Positions 51,985 to 61,719 of a stretch of 64,000 bases of DNA are shown one piece after another. This stretch comes from Pseudogracilibacillus auburnensis (GTDB lineage: Bacteria > Bacillota > Bacilli > Bacillales > Amphibacillaceae). Below the pieces are notes generated by a model. It saw nothing but the letters and a program-made list of their open reading frames with translations. It was not told where the DNA came from and searched no databases. The stretch lies in NCBI RefSeq assembly GCF_003201975.1, contig NZ_QJJQ01000005.1, positions 62,001 through 126,000 on the forward strand, in the 5' to 3' direction. Each line of letters begins with the position of its first letter. Positions within the stretch are counted from its first letter, which is position 1. The translations under genes and the position numbers were made by a program.

Positions 51985-52890
51985 CTATTCTTTAAAGATA
52001 GAAGCTATTTTATCGATTAAGTCTTTAAAGAAGTTGGTCACTTTATCCCAAAATCCTTCATCTAAATTTAATTCGCCAATCCGGTCTTTAATGGTTGAAG
52101 TAATATCTTCTAATTGATCTCTCACCTTGTCAAAGTCAATATCCAAGTCACGCATTTTTTCAAAAAGATCTATTAATAACTGGCGATCTTCTTCACTTAA
52201 ATTGATTTCTAATTTTTCTAATTGCTCTTTGACGATTCGCTCCACATCTTCTCTTGTAGCCGGATCTTGATCAGCGATCGCTTTTTTAATTTCCGTCATA
52301 AGCTCTGTTACTTCTTCTTGTGAAATACCACTTTTTTCAGCTAAATCGGTCGTTACATTGAGCTCTTCATTTGCAACTTCCATTCTATCTTGGTCAAGTT
52401 CTGCACCACTTGCATCATACGCTTTATAAATACCTGTTAGTGCTGAATGCCCTGTTACTTGAACAGGTGAAGCTACCTCAATTAATGCATTTTCGACCCC
52501 CGCTGTTAAAAGTGCATTACTATACATATCACTTGTTACTTGTGTAATATTATCGGCTGTAACAATATTAACGACAATCCCATGTCCTTTATCTTTGTGC
52601 GTTATTTTTACTGATGAAAACATCCGAGAATTCGGGTTTCCACCAATATATTTAGCAATATCTTCTCCAGTTACTGTTAATTCATTGACATCATTTTGAT
52701 CTACTTCAAGTAATCTTCTGACTTCTTCTTTCTGACCGTCTGTTAAATTACCACCATAAACAACGACTGGTTCTCCTAATAATTCATTTATTGCCTTATC
52801 CCCTTCAGCAGCATGAATGACCACTGTTGAACCAAAGGCAAGTCCAAATACAAGCATTGTTATTAAAAACAGTTTGCTAAAATATCTCAT
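51985..52890 (-). CDS. ypuA: YpuA-like secreted DUF1002 protein
   Basis: A 301-residue exported protein. The signal peptide (about residues 1-28, cleaved near VIHAAEG) is followed by the DUF1002 domain: ELLGEPVVVYGGNLTDGQKEEVRRLL, TGEDIAKYIGGNPNSRMFSSVKI, and TADNITQVTSDMYSNALLTAGVENALI. A helical acidic C-terminal region ends in a hydrophobic stretch with Lys (KVTNFFKDLIDKIASIFKE). The role is unknown; in Bacillus subtilis YpuA is linked to cell-envelope conditions. It is monocistronic. Confidence 0.85.
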   Translation of the reverse strand: MRYFSKLFLITMLVFGLAFGSTVVIHAAEGDKAINELLGEPVVVYGGNLTDGQKEEVRRLLEVDQNDVNELTVTGEDIAKYIGGNPNSRMFSSVKITHKDKGHGIVVNIVTADNITQVTSDMYSNALLTAGVENALIEVASPVQVTGHSALTGIYKAYDASGAELDQDRMEVANEELNVTTDLAEKSGISQEEVTELMTEIKKAIADQDPATREDVERIVKEQLEKLEINLSEEDRQLLIDLFEKMRDLDIDFDKVRDQLEDITSTIKDRIGELNLDEGFWDKVTNFFKDLIDKIASIFKE

Positions 52891-53154
52891 TTTTCAAAAC
52901 TCCTTTTCGTCTACCAACAAGTTTGTTTCTAACATGGTAGTAGTTTAGACAAAGAGAAAAATTATCTTAAACTATGTATTGTTTTCAACTTATACATAGT
53001 TTATGCTTATTCAGCGCAAAATACAATTGAAATAATTAGTACAAATCATTAGAAAAGTGGAATATAATGTTTGAGGCGCAGAGCAAATCCATTGCTTTGC
53101 CATATTTTATATGGTACAAATAAAAAATAAAGAGCTTTAGAAAGTGTGAATATA

Positions 53155-53400
53155 ATGGGTATTGTTATTGTTGATATATGTAGTGCGAATGCAATTACTA
53201 CATTAAATATAGAAAAAATTATTGAGGGAGAATTTCCAGAAGTTGCCGTTATTATGAATAGTTGTTTATCCTACTGTGGACTCTGTGCAAATAGTCCTTA
53301 TGCCCATGTAAACGGAAAGCTTATTCATGGAAAAACCCCCGAACAATGTTTAGCGCGAATTCGCGAAGAAATTAAGAAAGAATTAGCAGTATACGCATAA
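53155..53400 (+). CDS. DUF1450 family protein (YuzB-like)
   Basis: An 81-residue protein with the Cys-rich DUF1450 motif CLSYCGLCANSPYAHVNG (about residues 40-57) and a following GKTPEQCL. The C-x3-C-x2-C spacing suggests metal or Fe-S binding, but this is not established. ATG at 53155 is preferred over GTG at 53146 because the weak AGAAAG box is ten bases away rather than one. The C-terminal coding region is part of the terminator hairpin that follows. Confidence 0.75.
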   Translation: MGIVIVDICSANAITTLNIEKIIEGEFPEVAVIMNSCLSYCGLCANSPYAHVNGKLIHGKTPEQCLARIREEIKKELAVYA

Positions 53401-53418
53401 TGCCGCTAATTCTTTTTT
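53377..53418 (+). terminator. Terminator overlapping the DUF1450 gene end
   Basis: AAAGAATTAGC and GCTAATTCTTT form an 11-bp stem around a 17-base loop, followed by more Ts. The left arm is within the coding sequence. Confidence 0.75.
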
Positions 53419-53429
53419 CTTTCCATCAT

Positions 53430-54599
53430 TTATAAACTACTTTTTAAAATAGCTAGCACGTCTTCTTTTGTTAGCCTTTTGAAGTTACCACATTTTGGTT
53501 GGGTTTCAATTGTTTTTTCTGCAATAAGTGGCAATGTTTTATCCGTGATCTGATAATCACGTAATTTGATAGGTGCTCCCCAAGAAGCCCAATGTTGTGC
53601 CAAAGTATCAATGCCTTCATTAGCAATTTCTATATCCGTTTTCCCGTTCGAATCAATTTGGAACACATTAATTGCTAGCTGCTTAAACTTTAAGACATTT
53701 TCAACATCTAGTACATATCTCATCCAATGCGGAAATAAAATAGCCATCCCACCACCATGAGGGATATCGTGTACAGCAGATAATGCATGATCGATATGAT
53801 GTGTACCCCAATCACCAATAAAACCCATATTTAATTGGTCACTTAACGCAATCGTACTTGCATAAGCAATTGTTTCCCTGTACTCGTAATTCTCTAAATC
53901 GTTTAATAATTTAGGGGCAACCTCAATGATAGTACGCAATACACTTTCACAAAATTGATCTTGAATGGGAACATTTGTCGCAAGGTTAAAGTAATGCTCT
54001 AACACATGGGACATCGCATCAACGATTCCATTTACCGTTTGTTTATATGGGACAGAAGTCATATAAGTAGGGGCGACAATGGCAAACTTTGCTCTCGAAA
54101 AAGAAGAAACCCATGCACGTTTATCCTGCTTTTCCCAATCGGAAATAACAGAACTTAAGCTCATTTCAGCTCCAGTACCAGCGATCGTAACAACGGAACC
54201 ATAAGGAAGACCATCCGTGGCTCTTGTTTGTCGACTAATAATATTCCATACATCTTCATCTGTTTTCGCTGCCACGACAATTGCTTTCGTACAATCGATT
54301 ACACTACCGCCACCGACTGCTAAAACGAAATCGACCTTTTCCTTTTTACATATTTCTGCCCCTTTTCGGACAGTTGTTACCCGTGGGTTTGGCTCCACAC
54401 CAGCAAGCTCGAACCATTCTATGTTCGCATGCTTAAGCATATGGATTATTTTATCGTATAATCCGTTTCTTTTAATACTTCCACCACCATAAACGAGTAA
54501 TACCCTATTTCCAAATCGAGAAATCTCCCTCGCTAAATTGTCTAACTGCCCTTTTCCAAATAAAAGCTTTGTCGGATTATAGTACATAAACGGGTTCAT
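53430..54599 (-). CDS. Iron-dependent alcohol dehydrogenase (butanol dehydrogenase, YugJ/YugK type)
   Basis: A 389-residue group III NAD(P)-dependent alcohol dehydrogenase. NAD-binding GGGSIKRNGLYD and AVGGGSVIDCTKAI (about 90-103), and the iron ligands in GIVDAMSHVLEHYFN (Asp and His) and DHALSAVHDIPHGGGMAILFPHWM (His residues), are all present. ATG at 54599 follows AGAGGTGAAG; the longer frame to 54641 has no box. The length and motifs match BdhA/YugJ-type butanol dehydrogenases; the natural substrate is probably a short-chain aldehyde or alcohol. Confidence 0.9.
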   Translation of the reverse strand: MNPFMYYNPTKLLFGKGQLDNLAREISRFGNRVLLVYGGGSIKRNGLYDKIIHMLKHANIEWFELAGVEPNPRVTTVRKGAEICKKEKVDFVLAVGGGSVIDCTKAIVVAAKTDEDVWNIISRQTRATDGLPYGSVVTIAGTGAEMSLSSVISDWEKQDKRAWVSSFSRAKFAIVAPTYMTSVPYKQTVNGIVDAMSHVLEHYFNLATNVPIQDQFCESVLRTIIEVAPKLLNDLENYEYRETIAYASTIALSDQLNMGFIGDWGTHHIDHALSAVHDIPHGGGMAILFPHWMRYVLDVENVLKFKQLAINVFQIDSNGKTDIEIANEGIDTLAQHWASWGAPIKLRDYQITDKTLPLIAEKTIETQPKCGNFKRLTKEDVLAILKSSL

Positions 54600-54734
54600 T
54601 TCTTCACCTCTTTTTCCTTCTAAACAACTCAACTTTCGCACTAATATAATAAGTGCAAACAGTTTCCTTGGTTAAGGTTGGGATGATTCTAATTATATCC
54701 TTGACAATTTCAGTAACATCAACCATTTCCAAAA

Positions 54735-55300
54735 ATGGGTTCTAACATATAAAAACTGAACTGCGCAGTAACATTTAGTGACGGAGACCCCATCGCTACG
54801 GAAATACACTCCGCTTTCCCCACAGGGCATAAGAACGATATCTGTTCAACCTGCGCTATCGCTTGTTTTCACAGTGTCTCCATTACCGCGGGTGGCTGGT
54901 GAGTCTCCTCACTCGTAATGAAGGTGGGCCTACTAAAACCGGCCTTTGCGCCCAACGTCGGCATCCCCCTTGCCGGGGCAGGGGCTCACTGTGCCTTCCC
55001 CCGCGACGCACAATGTTTTCGATGGGACGAGCATTTAGCACAGTCCCAGGACGTGACCGCTTTTAGCCGACCAGGAGTCTACGTGTAGTTGATTGTAGCG
55101 GAGGAAAGTTGACTCCTACGGGAAAAGCAACAGCTGAAAATCTATTTTCTAATGTTTTGACAAAACGGATGAAATTAGTTGAGGCGTTGCCCGTGGAAAG
55201 CGACTATCCGTAGCGACAATCAACGGTGCTGCTAACTTAGTTACTTCGCAGTTTCGTTCTTATGCGTGATAATAGCTACAAACTTAACGTAAAGAGCAAT
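54735..55300 (-). repeat. Mosaic dispersed repeat, GC-rich copy
   Basis: A gene-free block that is visibly more GC-rich than its surroundings. It shares CATCGCTACGGAAATACACT with 26605-26630, the box GATGGGACGAGCATTTAGC with 26877, and in inverted orientation GGGAAAAGCAACAGC and AAATTAGTTGAGGCGTTGCC with the core at 26640-26715. Its ends contain GAACTGCGCAGTAAC and TTACTTCGCAGTTTCG, variants of the family's end sequence. An inner 130-bp insertion (TGCGCCCAACGTCGGCATCC) is not seen in the other copies. Confidence 0.6.
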
Positions 55301-55450
55301 GGGAGTTAGATGTATACAGATAGCCTAGAGTAAACAGTTAATCTTATGTCAACTTGAGCACTGTCTTTTCATCCCACTTCATTCTCCAAAGGCTTTTTGT
55401 CCATTTCACTCTACGAAAGTTGAATAAGTAAAAAAATAAAGGAGTAATGA

Positions 55451-55828
55451 TTACCCCTTTAAATAAACTACCGCATCTATTTCTACTAAAACATCTTTTG
55501 GCAGACGGCTTACCTCAACTGTGGCACGTGCAGGATAAGGTTTTTTTAGATAGCGTCCATATATTTCATTTACTGTTGCAAAATTATCCATATCTTGTAA
55601 GTAAATTGTAAATTTAGCAACTTGTGAAAAAGTTGCATCTGCTTCAAGTAAAACAGTCCGTAAGTTTTCCATTACTTGAATTGTTTGTTTTTCAATGCCT
55701 TCCACAACTTCCCCAGTTTCGGGATTGATTCCAATCGCTCCTGAAGCATATAAATAGTCTCCAGCGATGACCGCTTGTGAATAAGGACCAATTGCTGCTG
55801 GCGCTTTATTTGTAAAAACTTCTTTCAT
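55451..55828 (-). CDS. ridA: RidA family enamine/imine deaminase
   Basis: RidA hydrolyses reactive 2-aminoacrylate and related enamines released by PLP dehydratases, protecting PLP enzymes. The 125-residue protein has AAIGPYSQAVIAGDYLYASG (about 9-28), the conserved YPARATVEVSRLPKDV with the substrate-carboxylate-binding Arg (about 98-113), and EIDAVVYLKG at the end. ATG at 55828 is about seven to eight bases after GGGAG; an ATG six bases upstream is too close. It would complement the threonine-dehydratase-type EutB, although it lies 35 kb away. Confidence 0.93.
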   Translation of the reverse strand: MKEVFTNKAPAAIGPYSQAVIAGDYLYASGAIGINPETGEVVEGIEKQTIQVMENLRTVLLEADATFSQVAKFTIYLQDMDNFATVNEIYGRYLKKPYPARATVEVSRLPKDVLVEIDAVVYLKG

Positions 55829-55916
55829 GAACATTACTCCCTTTCCGTTAATTTTTCTCTTATTTTAATAATAACAACTTTCCCCCTGCTTTAAAACATT
55901 AAACTTCTAACTATCT

Positions 55917-56117
55917 TCACTTTTTTGCATCTAATACTTGAAAACGAAAGGTAAAAAAGAGACCTATTCCTAAACTTAAAAAAAGAATTCCTTTTGACTG
56001 GAGTAACACAAAATGATTCGACATGATTTCGCTAATTAAAAAATACACCCCTCCAATAATGGAACAAATAGACAGGATAAGTGATATGCCCCCCGATAAA
56101 GGAATATCCTTAGACAA
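55917..56117 (-). CDS. Small two-helix membrane protein, unknown function
   Basis: A 66-residue protein with two hydrophobic segments (about residues 10-29, GISLILSICSIIGGVYFLIS, and 42-58) and short charged ends. TTG at 56117 lies five bases after AAGGAGGGG, a strong ribosome binding site. It is 12 bases behind the lysozyme-like gene, so they probably form one transcript. No family is recognised. Confidence 0.6.
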   Translation of the reverse strand: MSKDIPLSGGISLILSICSIIGGVYFLISEIMSNHFVLLQSKGILFLSLGIGLFFTFRFQVLDAKK

Positions 56118-56129
56118 ACAAACCCCTCC

Positions 56130-56747
56130 TTATTTGGTAGCAAACTTGTTTTTATATTCCATCACATCACGAGCGTAATAAATATCGCCATAACAAGCAT
56201 CAAATTGTTTCGCTTCCTCGCGTAAACAAGTGTAGATGGATTGATCCTCTGCATTTTGATACATCTCTTGCGAAAATTGAATGACGATATCTTGATCAAA
56301 TTCTTTGTCACTATTCTTCACATAATGAGCAAAACCAATGCCAAAATTGTATGATTGAACCGCTAACTCAATATCCCCATTCGCGGCTTGTAAATTTTCT
56401 GCAAAATAGGAAACACCTTGTTTGATCGACACTTCTGGGTCATCAATACAGCCTATCTCTCCACATAAACTTTCCGAGGACTGCATCGGATCATCCCCAC
56501 GTCCTCCAGATTCTTGCAACATCATTGCCAATAACACATCAACATGTTCTTCTACATCGTATTCTTTTGCATATTTACTAACCGTCGGTCGATATTGTTC
56601 AACCTTTTTTGTAAATACATGTTGAACAATATTACCACTTTTCAAATGTTCTTTATACGTATAAAGGGAAACACTAACTAATAAGATCGAGAGAATGACA
56701 ACAAGGACAAAAACCTTGATCATCACTTTTTGCATTGAAACCTTCAT
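56130..56747 (-). CDS. Lysozyme-like membrane-anchored cell-wall hydrolase
   Basis: A 205-residue protein with one N-terminal membrane segment (about residues 10-30, VFVLVVILSILLVSVSLYTY) and a lysozyme-like (transglycosylase-type) domain outside: VLLAMMLQESGGRGDDPMQSSESLCG (about 71-96) carries the catalytic Glu, and IKQGVSYFAENLQAANGDIELAVQSYNFG (about 107-135) is the following conserved part. Two Cys pairs are present. It would cleave peptidoglycan glycan strands, perhaps in wall remodelling. It lies in a run of minus-strand genes with MATE upstream. Confidence 0.85.
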   Translation of the reverse strand: MKVSMQKVMIKVFVLVVILSILLVSVSLYTYKEHLKSGNIVQHVFTKKVEQYRPTVSKYAKEYDVEEHVDVLLAMMLQESGGRGDDPMQSSESLCGEIGCIDDPEVSIKQGVSYFAENLQAANGDIELAVQSYNFGIGFAHYVKNSDKEFDQDIVIQFSQEMYQNAEDQSIYTCLREEAKQFDACYGDIYYARDVMEYKNKFATK

Positions 56748-56767
56748 TTCCCAGCCCCCAAGTAAGT

Positions 56768-58114
56768 TTATGTTTGTCTGAATAATTCTTTTTTACGCCA
56801 TCTACCAAAAAGATAATAGAAGGAAGCTAGGAAACTACTAATAATAAAACTTGTTCCCATTCCAATTGCTATTCCTATTTCATCATAAATGCTAGAAAAC
56901 AAAAATGTCAACGGGTATCTTAGTACCCAAAATGAAATAATATTTAAGAATAAAACTTGATACATCGCACCGGAAGCCCGAACAACCCCATTTAATACAA
57001 AGTTAATACCTAAAAAAGGAAAACAAAATGCCATCATTCGTAAATAAATCGTCGCAAATTCAACTGCTGCTTCTTCCTGAATAAATAATGAAACAGCAAA
57101 TTCAGCAAAGATAACGATAAAAATTCCGATGAAACACATAAAAGCAAAATTATAAACCAATCCATACTTCGTTATTTGATGAACACGTCGCCAATTTCCA
57201 ATACCGATATTTTGACCTGCCATACTATTAACCGCCGTTCCCAACGCCTGAGCGGGAAGCATAATAATACTGTCCAGTCGCTGGGCAGCACCGAAGCCAC
57301 CGACAACTGCTCCACCAAAAACAGTAACAACGCTCATAATTGCAGCAGAACCAGCGGAAATTACTGACATTTGTAATCCTGACGGAATCCCTAAATGTAA
57401 AATTAATTTCACTTCTTTCCATTTAGGCTTTTTTGGTAGTTGAAAAGGGGCAAGTCGATTACGAAGCACAAAAGTTACCCCATAAATAAATGAAACTCCT
57501 TGAGCAAGGATGGTTGCGTAAGCGGCTCCATTTACACCCAAGTTAAATCCAGCAATAAATAGAGGATCTAAAAATAAATTTAAGACTACTGCAATCGTAA
57601 CAAACTTCAATGGGCTTTTACTATCTCCAATGGCTCGTAATACCGTGCTAACGAAGTTGTAGCCAAACAAAAATAGCATTCCAATAAAATTAATTTGTAA
57701 GTAGCCTTTTGCTAAAGGTAATAACTCTACCGGGGTTCCTAATAATTTTAATACGTTTTCCGCTAAAAGAAATCCAACTACACTAAAAATCAACGCTAAA
57801 ATGGAAAGGATAACGACAAAGGCATTTAAATAATGCGTTAATTCTTTCTCATTTTCTTTCCCTTTTAGCTGTGAAAGAATAGTTAATGCTGCGTTATTTA
57901 ATCCAATAACAAATGCTAGCATCGTAAAAATAACTGCTCCAGAAATAGCTACTGCTCCAAGAGCGTCAGCACCTAGTAAATTTCCAATCCATAAACTATC
58001 AACAACTTGGTAAGATGTTTGCAGCAAATTTGCTAGAATAATTGGGCCAGAAAATAATAGTAATTGTTTAAAGATATTCCCTTCCGTAAAATTATAATTA
58101 TATTGTTTTTGCAT
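56768..58114 (-). CDS. MATE family multidrug exporter
   Basis: A 448-residue polytopic protein with 12 predicted helices. MATE features are GNIFKQLLLFSGPIILANLLQTSYQVVDSLWIGNLLGADALGAVAIS in helices 1-2 region (about 12-58) and a second pseudo-repeat with IPSGLQMSVISAGSAAIMSVV and MAGQNIGIGNWRRVHQI. ATG at 58114 lies ten bases after AGGAG; the longer frame to 58165 overlaps the upstream space. It exports cations or drugs in exchange for Na+ or H+; substrate unknown. Confidence 0.88.
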   Translation of the reverse strand: MQKQYNYNFTEGNIFKQLLLFSGPIILANLLQTSYQVVDSLWIGNLLGADALGAVAISGAVIFTMLAFVIGLNNAALTILSQLKGKENEKELTHYLNAFVVILSILALIFSVVGFLLAENVLKLLGTPVELLPLAKGYLQINFIGMLFLFGYNFVSTVLRAIGDSKSPLKFVTIAVVLNLFLDPLFIAGFNLGVNGAAYATILAQGVSFIYGVTFVLRNRLAPFQLPKKPKWKEVKLILHLGIPSGLQMSVISAGSAAIMSVVTVFGGAVVGGFGAAQRLDSIIMLPAQALGTAVNSMAGQNIGIGNWRRVHQITKYGLVYNFAFMCFIGIFIVIFAEFAVSLFIQEEAAVEFATIYLRMMAFCFPFLGINFVLNGVVRASGAMYQVLFLNIISFWVLRYPLTFLFSSIYDEIGIAIGMGTSFIISSFLASFYYLFGRWRKKELFRQT

Positions 58115-58283
58115 CCAATATCTACTCCTATGTTCATTCACCTTTATCTTATCATAATTTTCCATGCATTATTCCATGTACTAAAAGTAATCATCCGTAT
58201 TTTTGAGACTTTTCATTGTTTTCAAATTATTCATTTTATGGTATTATTAGAAAAATATTGTTTTAAAGGGGTTGGTATTATTG

Positions 58284-59900
58284 ATGAATCATGCGTTAAC
58301 TGTTGGAGCTATGATGGAACATGCTGAAAAGTTTTTTCCAGGAAAAGAAGTGATCTCTCAAACACATGACAAGATTCACCGCCTGACGTATAAGGAAATT
58401 GGAAAACGAACTCGCTGTTTAATGAGCGCCTTAGACAAGCTTGGCGTAAAAAAAGGTGAACGAGTTGGAACACTTGCATGGAATACACACCGCCACTTAG
58501 AAATTTACTTTGCAGCACCAGGTATGGGAGCAGTTTTACACACAATTAATATTCGCTTATCCCCAGAACATATTATTTACATTATTAATCACGCGGAAGA
58601 TAAAATAATCTTTGTCGATGAAGATATTTTACCACTAGTCGACAAACTTCAAGATCATTTAAAAACGGTGAAAGCTTATGTCGTTTTAACGGATAAAGAA
58701 GAATTACCCCCTACTAGTTTACCTAATGTTTATTCCTATGAAGACTTAATCAAAAATGGAGACGAAAATTATCCTTTTATAAAAGAAATGGATGAAAACG
58801 AACCAGCCGGAATGTGTTACACATCTGCCACAACTGGAAAACCGAAAGGAGTAATTTATTCTCATCGTGGCATTGCTTTGCATAGTTTTGCCTTGGCTCT
58901 TGCAGATACAGCAGCACTTTCTGAATCAGATATAGCGATGCCTGTCGTTCCACAATTCCATGTAAATGCATGGGGAATGCCATTTGCGTGCACATGGTTT
59001 GGTGCTACACAAGTTATGCCTGGCCCAAGATTTACCCCAGAAAGACTTGCTCAATTTATTGAAGACTATAACGTAACACTTACAGCAGGCGTCCCAACTA
59101 TTTGGCTAGGTCTACTAAAGGTATTAGAAGAAAAAGAGTATGATCTTTCTAGTTTACGCGGCGTTTTATGTGGAGGCTCAGCAGCACCAATTGGCATGAT
59201 TCGGGCATTTGAACAAAAATATAATATTCCTTTTTATCATGCGTATGGAGCAACGGAAACGACACCACTTGCTACCTTTTCAAGACTTAAAAGCTACCAG
59301 TCAGATTTATCAATTGATGAAAAAATAAACGAGAAAACGAGACAAGGTATTCTCGTACCTGGACTAGAAATGAAAATAATCGATGATGACGGGGAAGTCG
59401 CATGGAATAATGAGTCAATGGGTGAATTACTACTAAGAGGTCCATGGATTGCAGACGCTTATTATAAAGATGATAGATCAAAGGATGCTTTTATCGATGG
59501 TTGGTTCCACACAGGAGATGTGGTCACCGTCGATGAAGAAGGAACAATAAAAATCGTTGACCGAACGAGTGATTTAATTAAAAGTGGTGGAGAATGGATT
59601 TCTTCCGTTGAATTAGAGAACGTACTAATGGCACATGAGGCAGTTTTTGAAGCATGTGTTGTTGCTATACCAGATGAAAAATGGCAAGAGCGTCCGATTG
59701 CTTGTGTCGTACTTCATGAAAAGTTTGTCGATCAAGTAGACAAGGAAGAATTACTAGACTTTTTACGACCGCAATTTGCAAAATTTTGGATTCCAGATGA
59801 CGTACTTTTTGTCGAAGAAATACCGAAGTCATCGGTTGGGAAATTTTTAAAACGTGAACTGCGTAAATATGTGTTAGAACATTATCAAGTGCAAGATTGA
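58284..59900 (+). CDS. Medium/long-chain acyl-CoA synthetase (AMP-forming)
   Basis: Activates a carboxylic acid to acyl-CoA via an acyl-adenylate. The 538-residue protein has the P-loop MCYTSATTGKPKGVIYSHRG (near residue 178-197), the YGATETTP motif, GWFHTGDVVTVDEEG, KSGGEWISSVELENVL and the C-terminal lysine in SSVGKFLKRELR. These fit the AlkK-like medium-chain fatty acid-CoA ligase branch. ATG at 58284 is taken; the AAAGGGG box is 12 bases away, so the TTG at 58281 is also possible. A 13-bp hairpin without T-run follows at 59923-59957. Substrate chain length cannot be read. Confidence 0.88.
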   Translation: MNHALTVGAMMEHAEKFFPGKEVISQTHDKIHRLTYKEIGKRTRCLMSALDKLGVKKGERVGTLAWNTHRHLEIYFAAPGMGAVLHTINIRLSPEHIIYIINHAEDKIIFVDEDILPLVDKLQDHLKTVKAYVVLTDKEELPPTSLPNVYSYEDLIKNGDENYPFIKEMDENEPAGMCYTSATTGKPKGVIYSHRGIALHSFALALADTAALSESDIAMPVVPQFHVNAWGMPFACTWFGATQVMPGPRFTPERLAQFIEDYNVTLTAGVPTIWLGLLKVLEEKEYDLSSLRGVLCGGSAAPIGMIRAFEQKYNIPFYHAYGATETTPLATFSRLKSYQSDLSIDEKINEKTRQGILVPGLEMKIIDDDGEVAWNNESMGELLLRGPWIADAYYKDDRSKDAFIDGWFHTGDVVTVDEEGTIKIVDRTSDLIKSGGEWISSVELENVLMAHEAVFEACVVAIPDEKWQERPIACVVLHEKFVDQVDKEELLDFLRPQFAKFWIPDDVLFVEEIPKSSVGKFLKRELRKYVLEHYQVQD

Positions 59901-59922
59901 AAAGTGGCATTTTATTAATAGA

Positions 59923-59957
59923 CGCTCCGTTAGTCAGGGAAAACGACTGATGGGGCG
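59923..59957. other. Hairpin after the acyl-CoA synthetase
   Basis: CGCTCCGTTAGTC and GACTGATGGGGCG pair with several G-T pairs around a nine-base loop. No T-run follows, so it is an mRNA stem or weak terminator. Confidence 0.4.
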
Positions 59958-60067
59958 GACTTAATATAATCCTTTTCCATTTTAACTTCGTTTGCTTTTT
60001 AAACAATCGCAGTAGTACATTCATCTGCAATAGCTCTTTTACGATAACTACAGCACAAACCATACAA

Positions 60068-60400
60068 CGTTTCCTCCTAGAGTCGTATGACGTATATCTA
60101 AACATGTTCTTATTTTCAAGCGTATTATGTACAATTTAATCTTGCATTAGACAAAATGTAAAGTGAATTTGTATATGAGTACACATTTGAGCAATGCATT
60201 CTTTATAAATGGTGGTAATATTTTAAGTGGTAAAGCCATTCCTTCCTAAAATAACCATTAATCTTTCTAGCCAACGTATTTTTCTGCATATTATTTAAAT
60301 TGTTGAAGTAAGATTTAACAATATGAGTACTAGGGAATATCTAGAAACTATCATTGGATTCCCTCCTATTATGTTATTTTTTTAAAATAAAAACCATTAA
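60068..60400. other. Long leader region before potA
   Basis: About 330 bp with no supported gene. It is AT-rich, holds no repeat of either family, and ends in the cre-like site at 60401. A minus-strand AGGAGG at 60073-60078 precedes a 22-codon frame (59999-60067, TTG start) that reads MYGLCCSYRKRAIADECTTAIV; it is not counted as a gene. Confidence 0.4.
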
Positions 60401-60416
60401 TTGAGAGCGCTTTCAA
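60401..60416. promoter_or_regulatory. cre-like CcpA site upstream of potA
   Basis: TTGAGAGCGCTTTCAA is nearly palindromic and fits the catabolite-responsive element with one mismatch. It lies 42 bases before potA, overlapping a possible -35 (TTTCAA) for the -10 TATAGT at 60435-60440, a position where CcpA would repress. Confidence 0.65.
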
Positions 60417-60457
60417 TTATCAGAGATACTTATCTATAGTAAAAGGGGGTACATATT

Positions 60458-61546
60458 ATGGCAGAAAGTATGGTAAAGCTCGAAAATATCACGAAGCAAT
60501 TCGGAGAGTTACATGCTGTAGACAACATTTCTTTAACTATTAAGCAAGGTGAATTCCTTACATTATTAGGTCCTTCTGGATGTGGAAAAACAACGACGTT
60601 ACGTATGATAGCTGGGTTTGAAAACCCAACGTCTGGAAACATTTGGATTAATCAAGCGTTAGTTAATGAGATAGCACCATATCATCGGGAAGTCAACACA
60701 GTATTTCAACATTATTCACTGTTTCCCCATATGACTGTATTTAACAATGTTGCCTTTGGTCTAAAAATGAAAAAAGTGAAAAAAGCTGAAATGATGGAAA
60801 GAGTATACAACGTGTTGGATCTTGTTCAATTAAAAGAATATGAAAATAGAAAGCCAAATCAATTGAGTGGAGGGCAACAACAAAGAATTGCCATTGCTAG
60901 AGCTATCATAAACAACCCCCAAGTCCTTTTACTAGATGAGCCTCTCGGTGCACTCGACTTAAAGCTTCGTAAACAAATGCAATTAGAATTAAAACATTTG
61001 CAACAATCTCTCGGTATCACATTCATTTACGTTACACATGATCAAGAAGAAGCATTGACAATGTCAGACCGTATTGTCGTTATGAACAAAGGAAAAATCG
61101 AACAAGTAGATGTTCCTCGAGTTATTTATGAAATGCCGAAAACATTATTCGTATCGAGTTTTATTGGAGATACGAATATTTTAAAAGGAATGGTTCATAA
61201 GAAAAGCAATGATGAACTAACCCTACAATTAGGTGCTGAGATGATTACCGTGAAGAAGGAGCCTACGATCGAAGTAGATGATCATGTCCTTTTATCTATC
61301 CGTCCGGAAAATATCTATTTTATCAAAGAGACAGAATCACATGATATAAAAATTCCTGTTAAAGTTATTGAATGCATTTATACCGGTTCTAGTACAAAGG
61401 TCGTTACACAGTTAAGTGATGGACAAAAAATAGTAATCCAGAGTACAAACGATGCCATAGTGACTAAAAATACCGCTGCTTTTTTAACTTGGAAAAAAGA
61501 ATTAACCGTCGTTTATAAAGCCAACGAGAAAGAGGAAACTTTTTGA
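60458..61546 (+). CDS. potA: Polyamine ABC transporter ATPase (PotA type)
   Basis: A 362-residue ATPase driving spermidine/putrescine import. Walker A is GPSGCGKTTTLRM (near residue 38-50), the Q-loop NTVFQHYSLFPH, the signature LSGGQQQRIAIAR and Walker B LLLDEPLGALDLK. The C-terminal TOBE-type domain (about 285-360) contains LSIRPENIYFIKE. GGGGG is eight bases before the ATG. It is the first gene of the operon A-D-C-B, under a cre-like site. Confidence 0.92.
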   Translation: MAESMVKLENITKQFGELHAVDNISLTIKQGEFLTLLGPSGCGKTTTLRMIAGFENPTSGNIWINQALVNEIAPYHREVNTVFQHYSLFPHMTVFNNVAFGLKMKKVKKAEMMERVYNVLDLVQLKEYENRKPNQLSGGQQQRIAIARAIINNPQVLLLDEPLGALDLKLRKQMQLELKHLQQSLGITFIYVTHDQEEALTMSDRIVVMNKGKIEQVDVPRVIYEMPKTLFVSSFIGDTNILKGMVHKKSNDELTLQLGAEMITVKKEPTIEVDDHVLLSIRPENIYFIKETESHDIKIPVKVIECIYTGSSTKVVTQLSDGQKIVIQSTNDAIVTKNTAAFLTWKKELTVVYKANEKEETF

Positions 61547-61719
61547 AGATTGGATCATTAGAAAATGGTGTGGAAAGTGTTTTTATTTCTAAAATCATTT
61601 AATGGAATATACTCACTTTCCTCCTGGACGGTTCATATATTCTATTTACTAAGTAATTCAGTTTGTCACCCAAATATATAAATAACCTACATTCTAATGA
61701 TAACTGGGGAGTTGAGAAG

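Noticed and set aside
54863-55066. 67-codon frame in the GC-rich repeat
   Set aside because: Inside a repeat; Arg/Pro-rich translation without family resemblance.
59665-60105. 146-codon minus-strand frame over the end of the acyl-CoA synthetase
   Set aside because: Mostly antisense to a well-supported gene; only its first few codons are preceded by a ribosome binding site.
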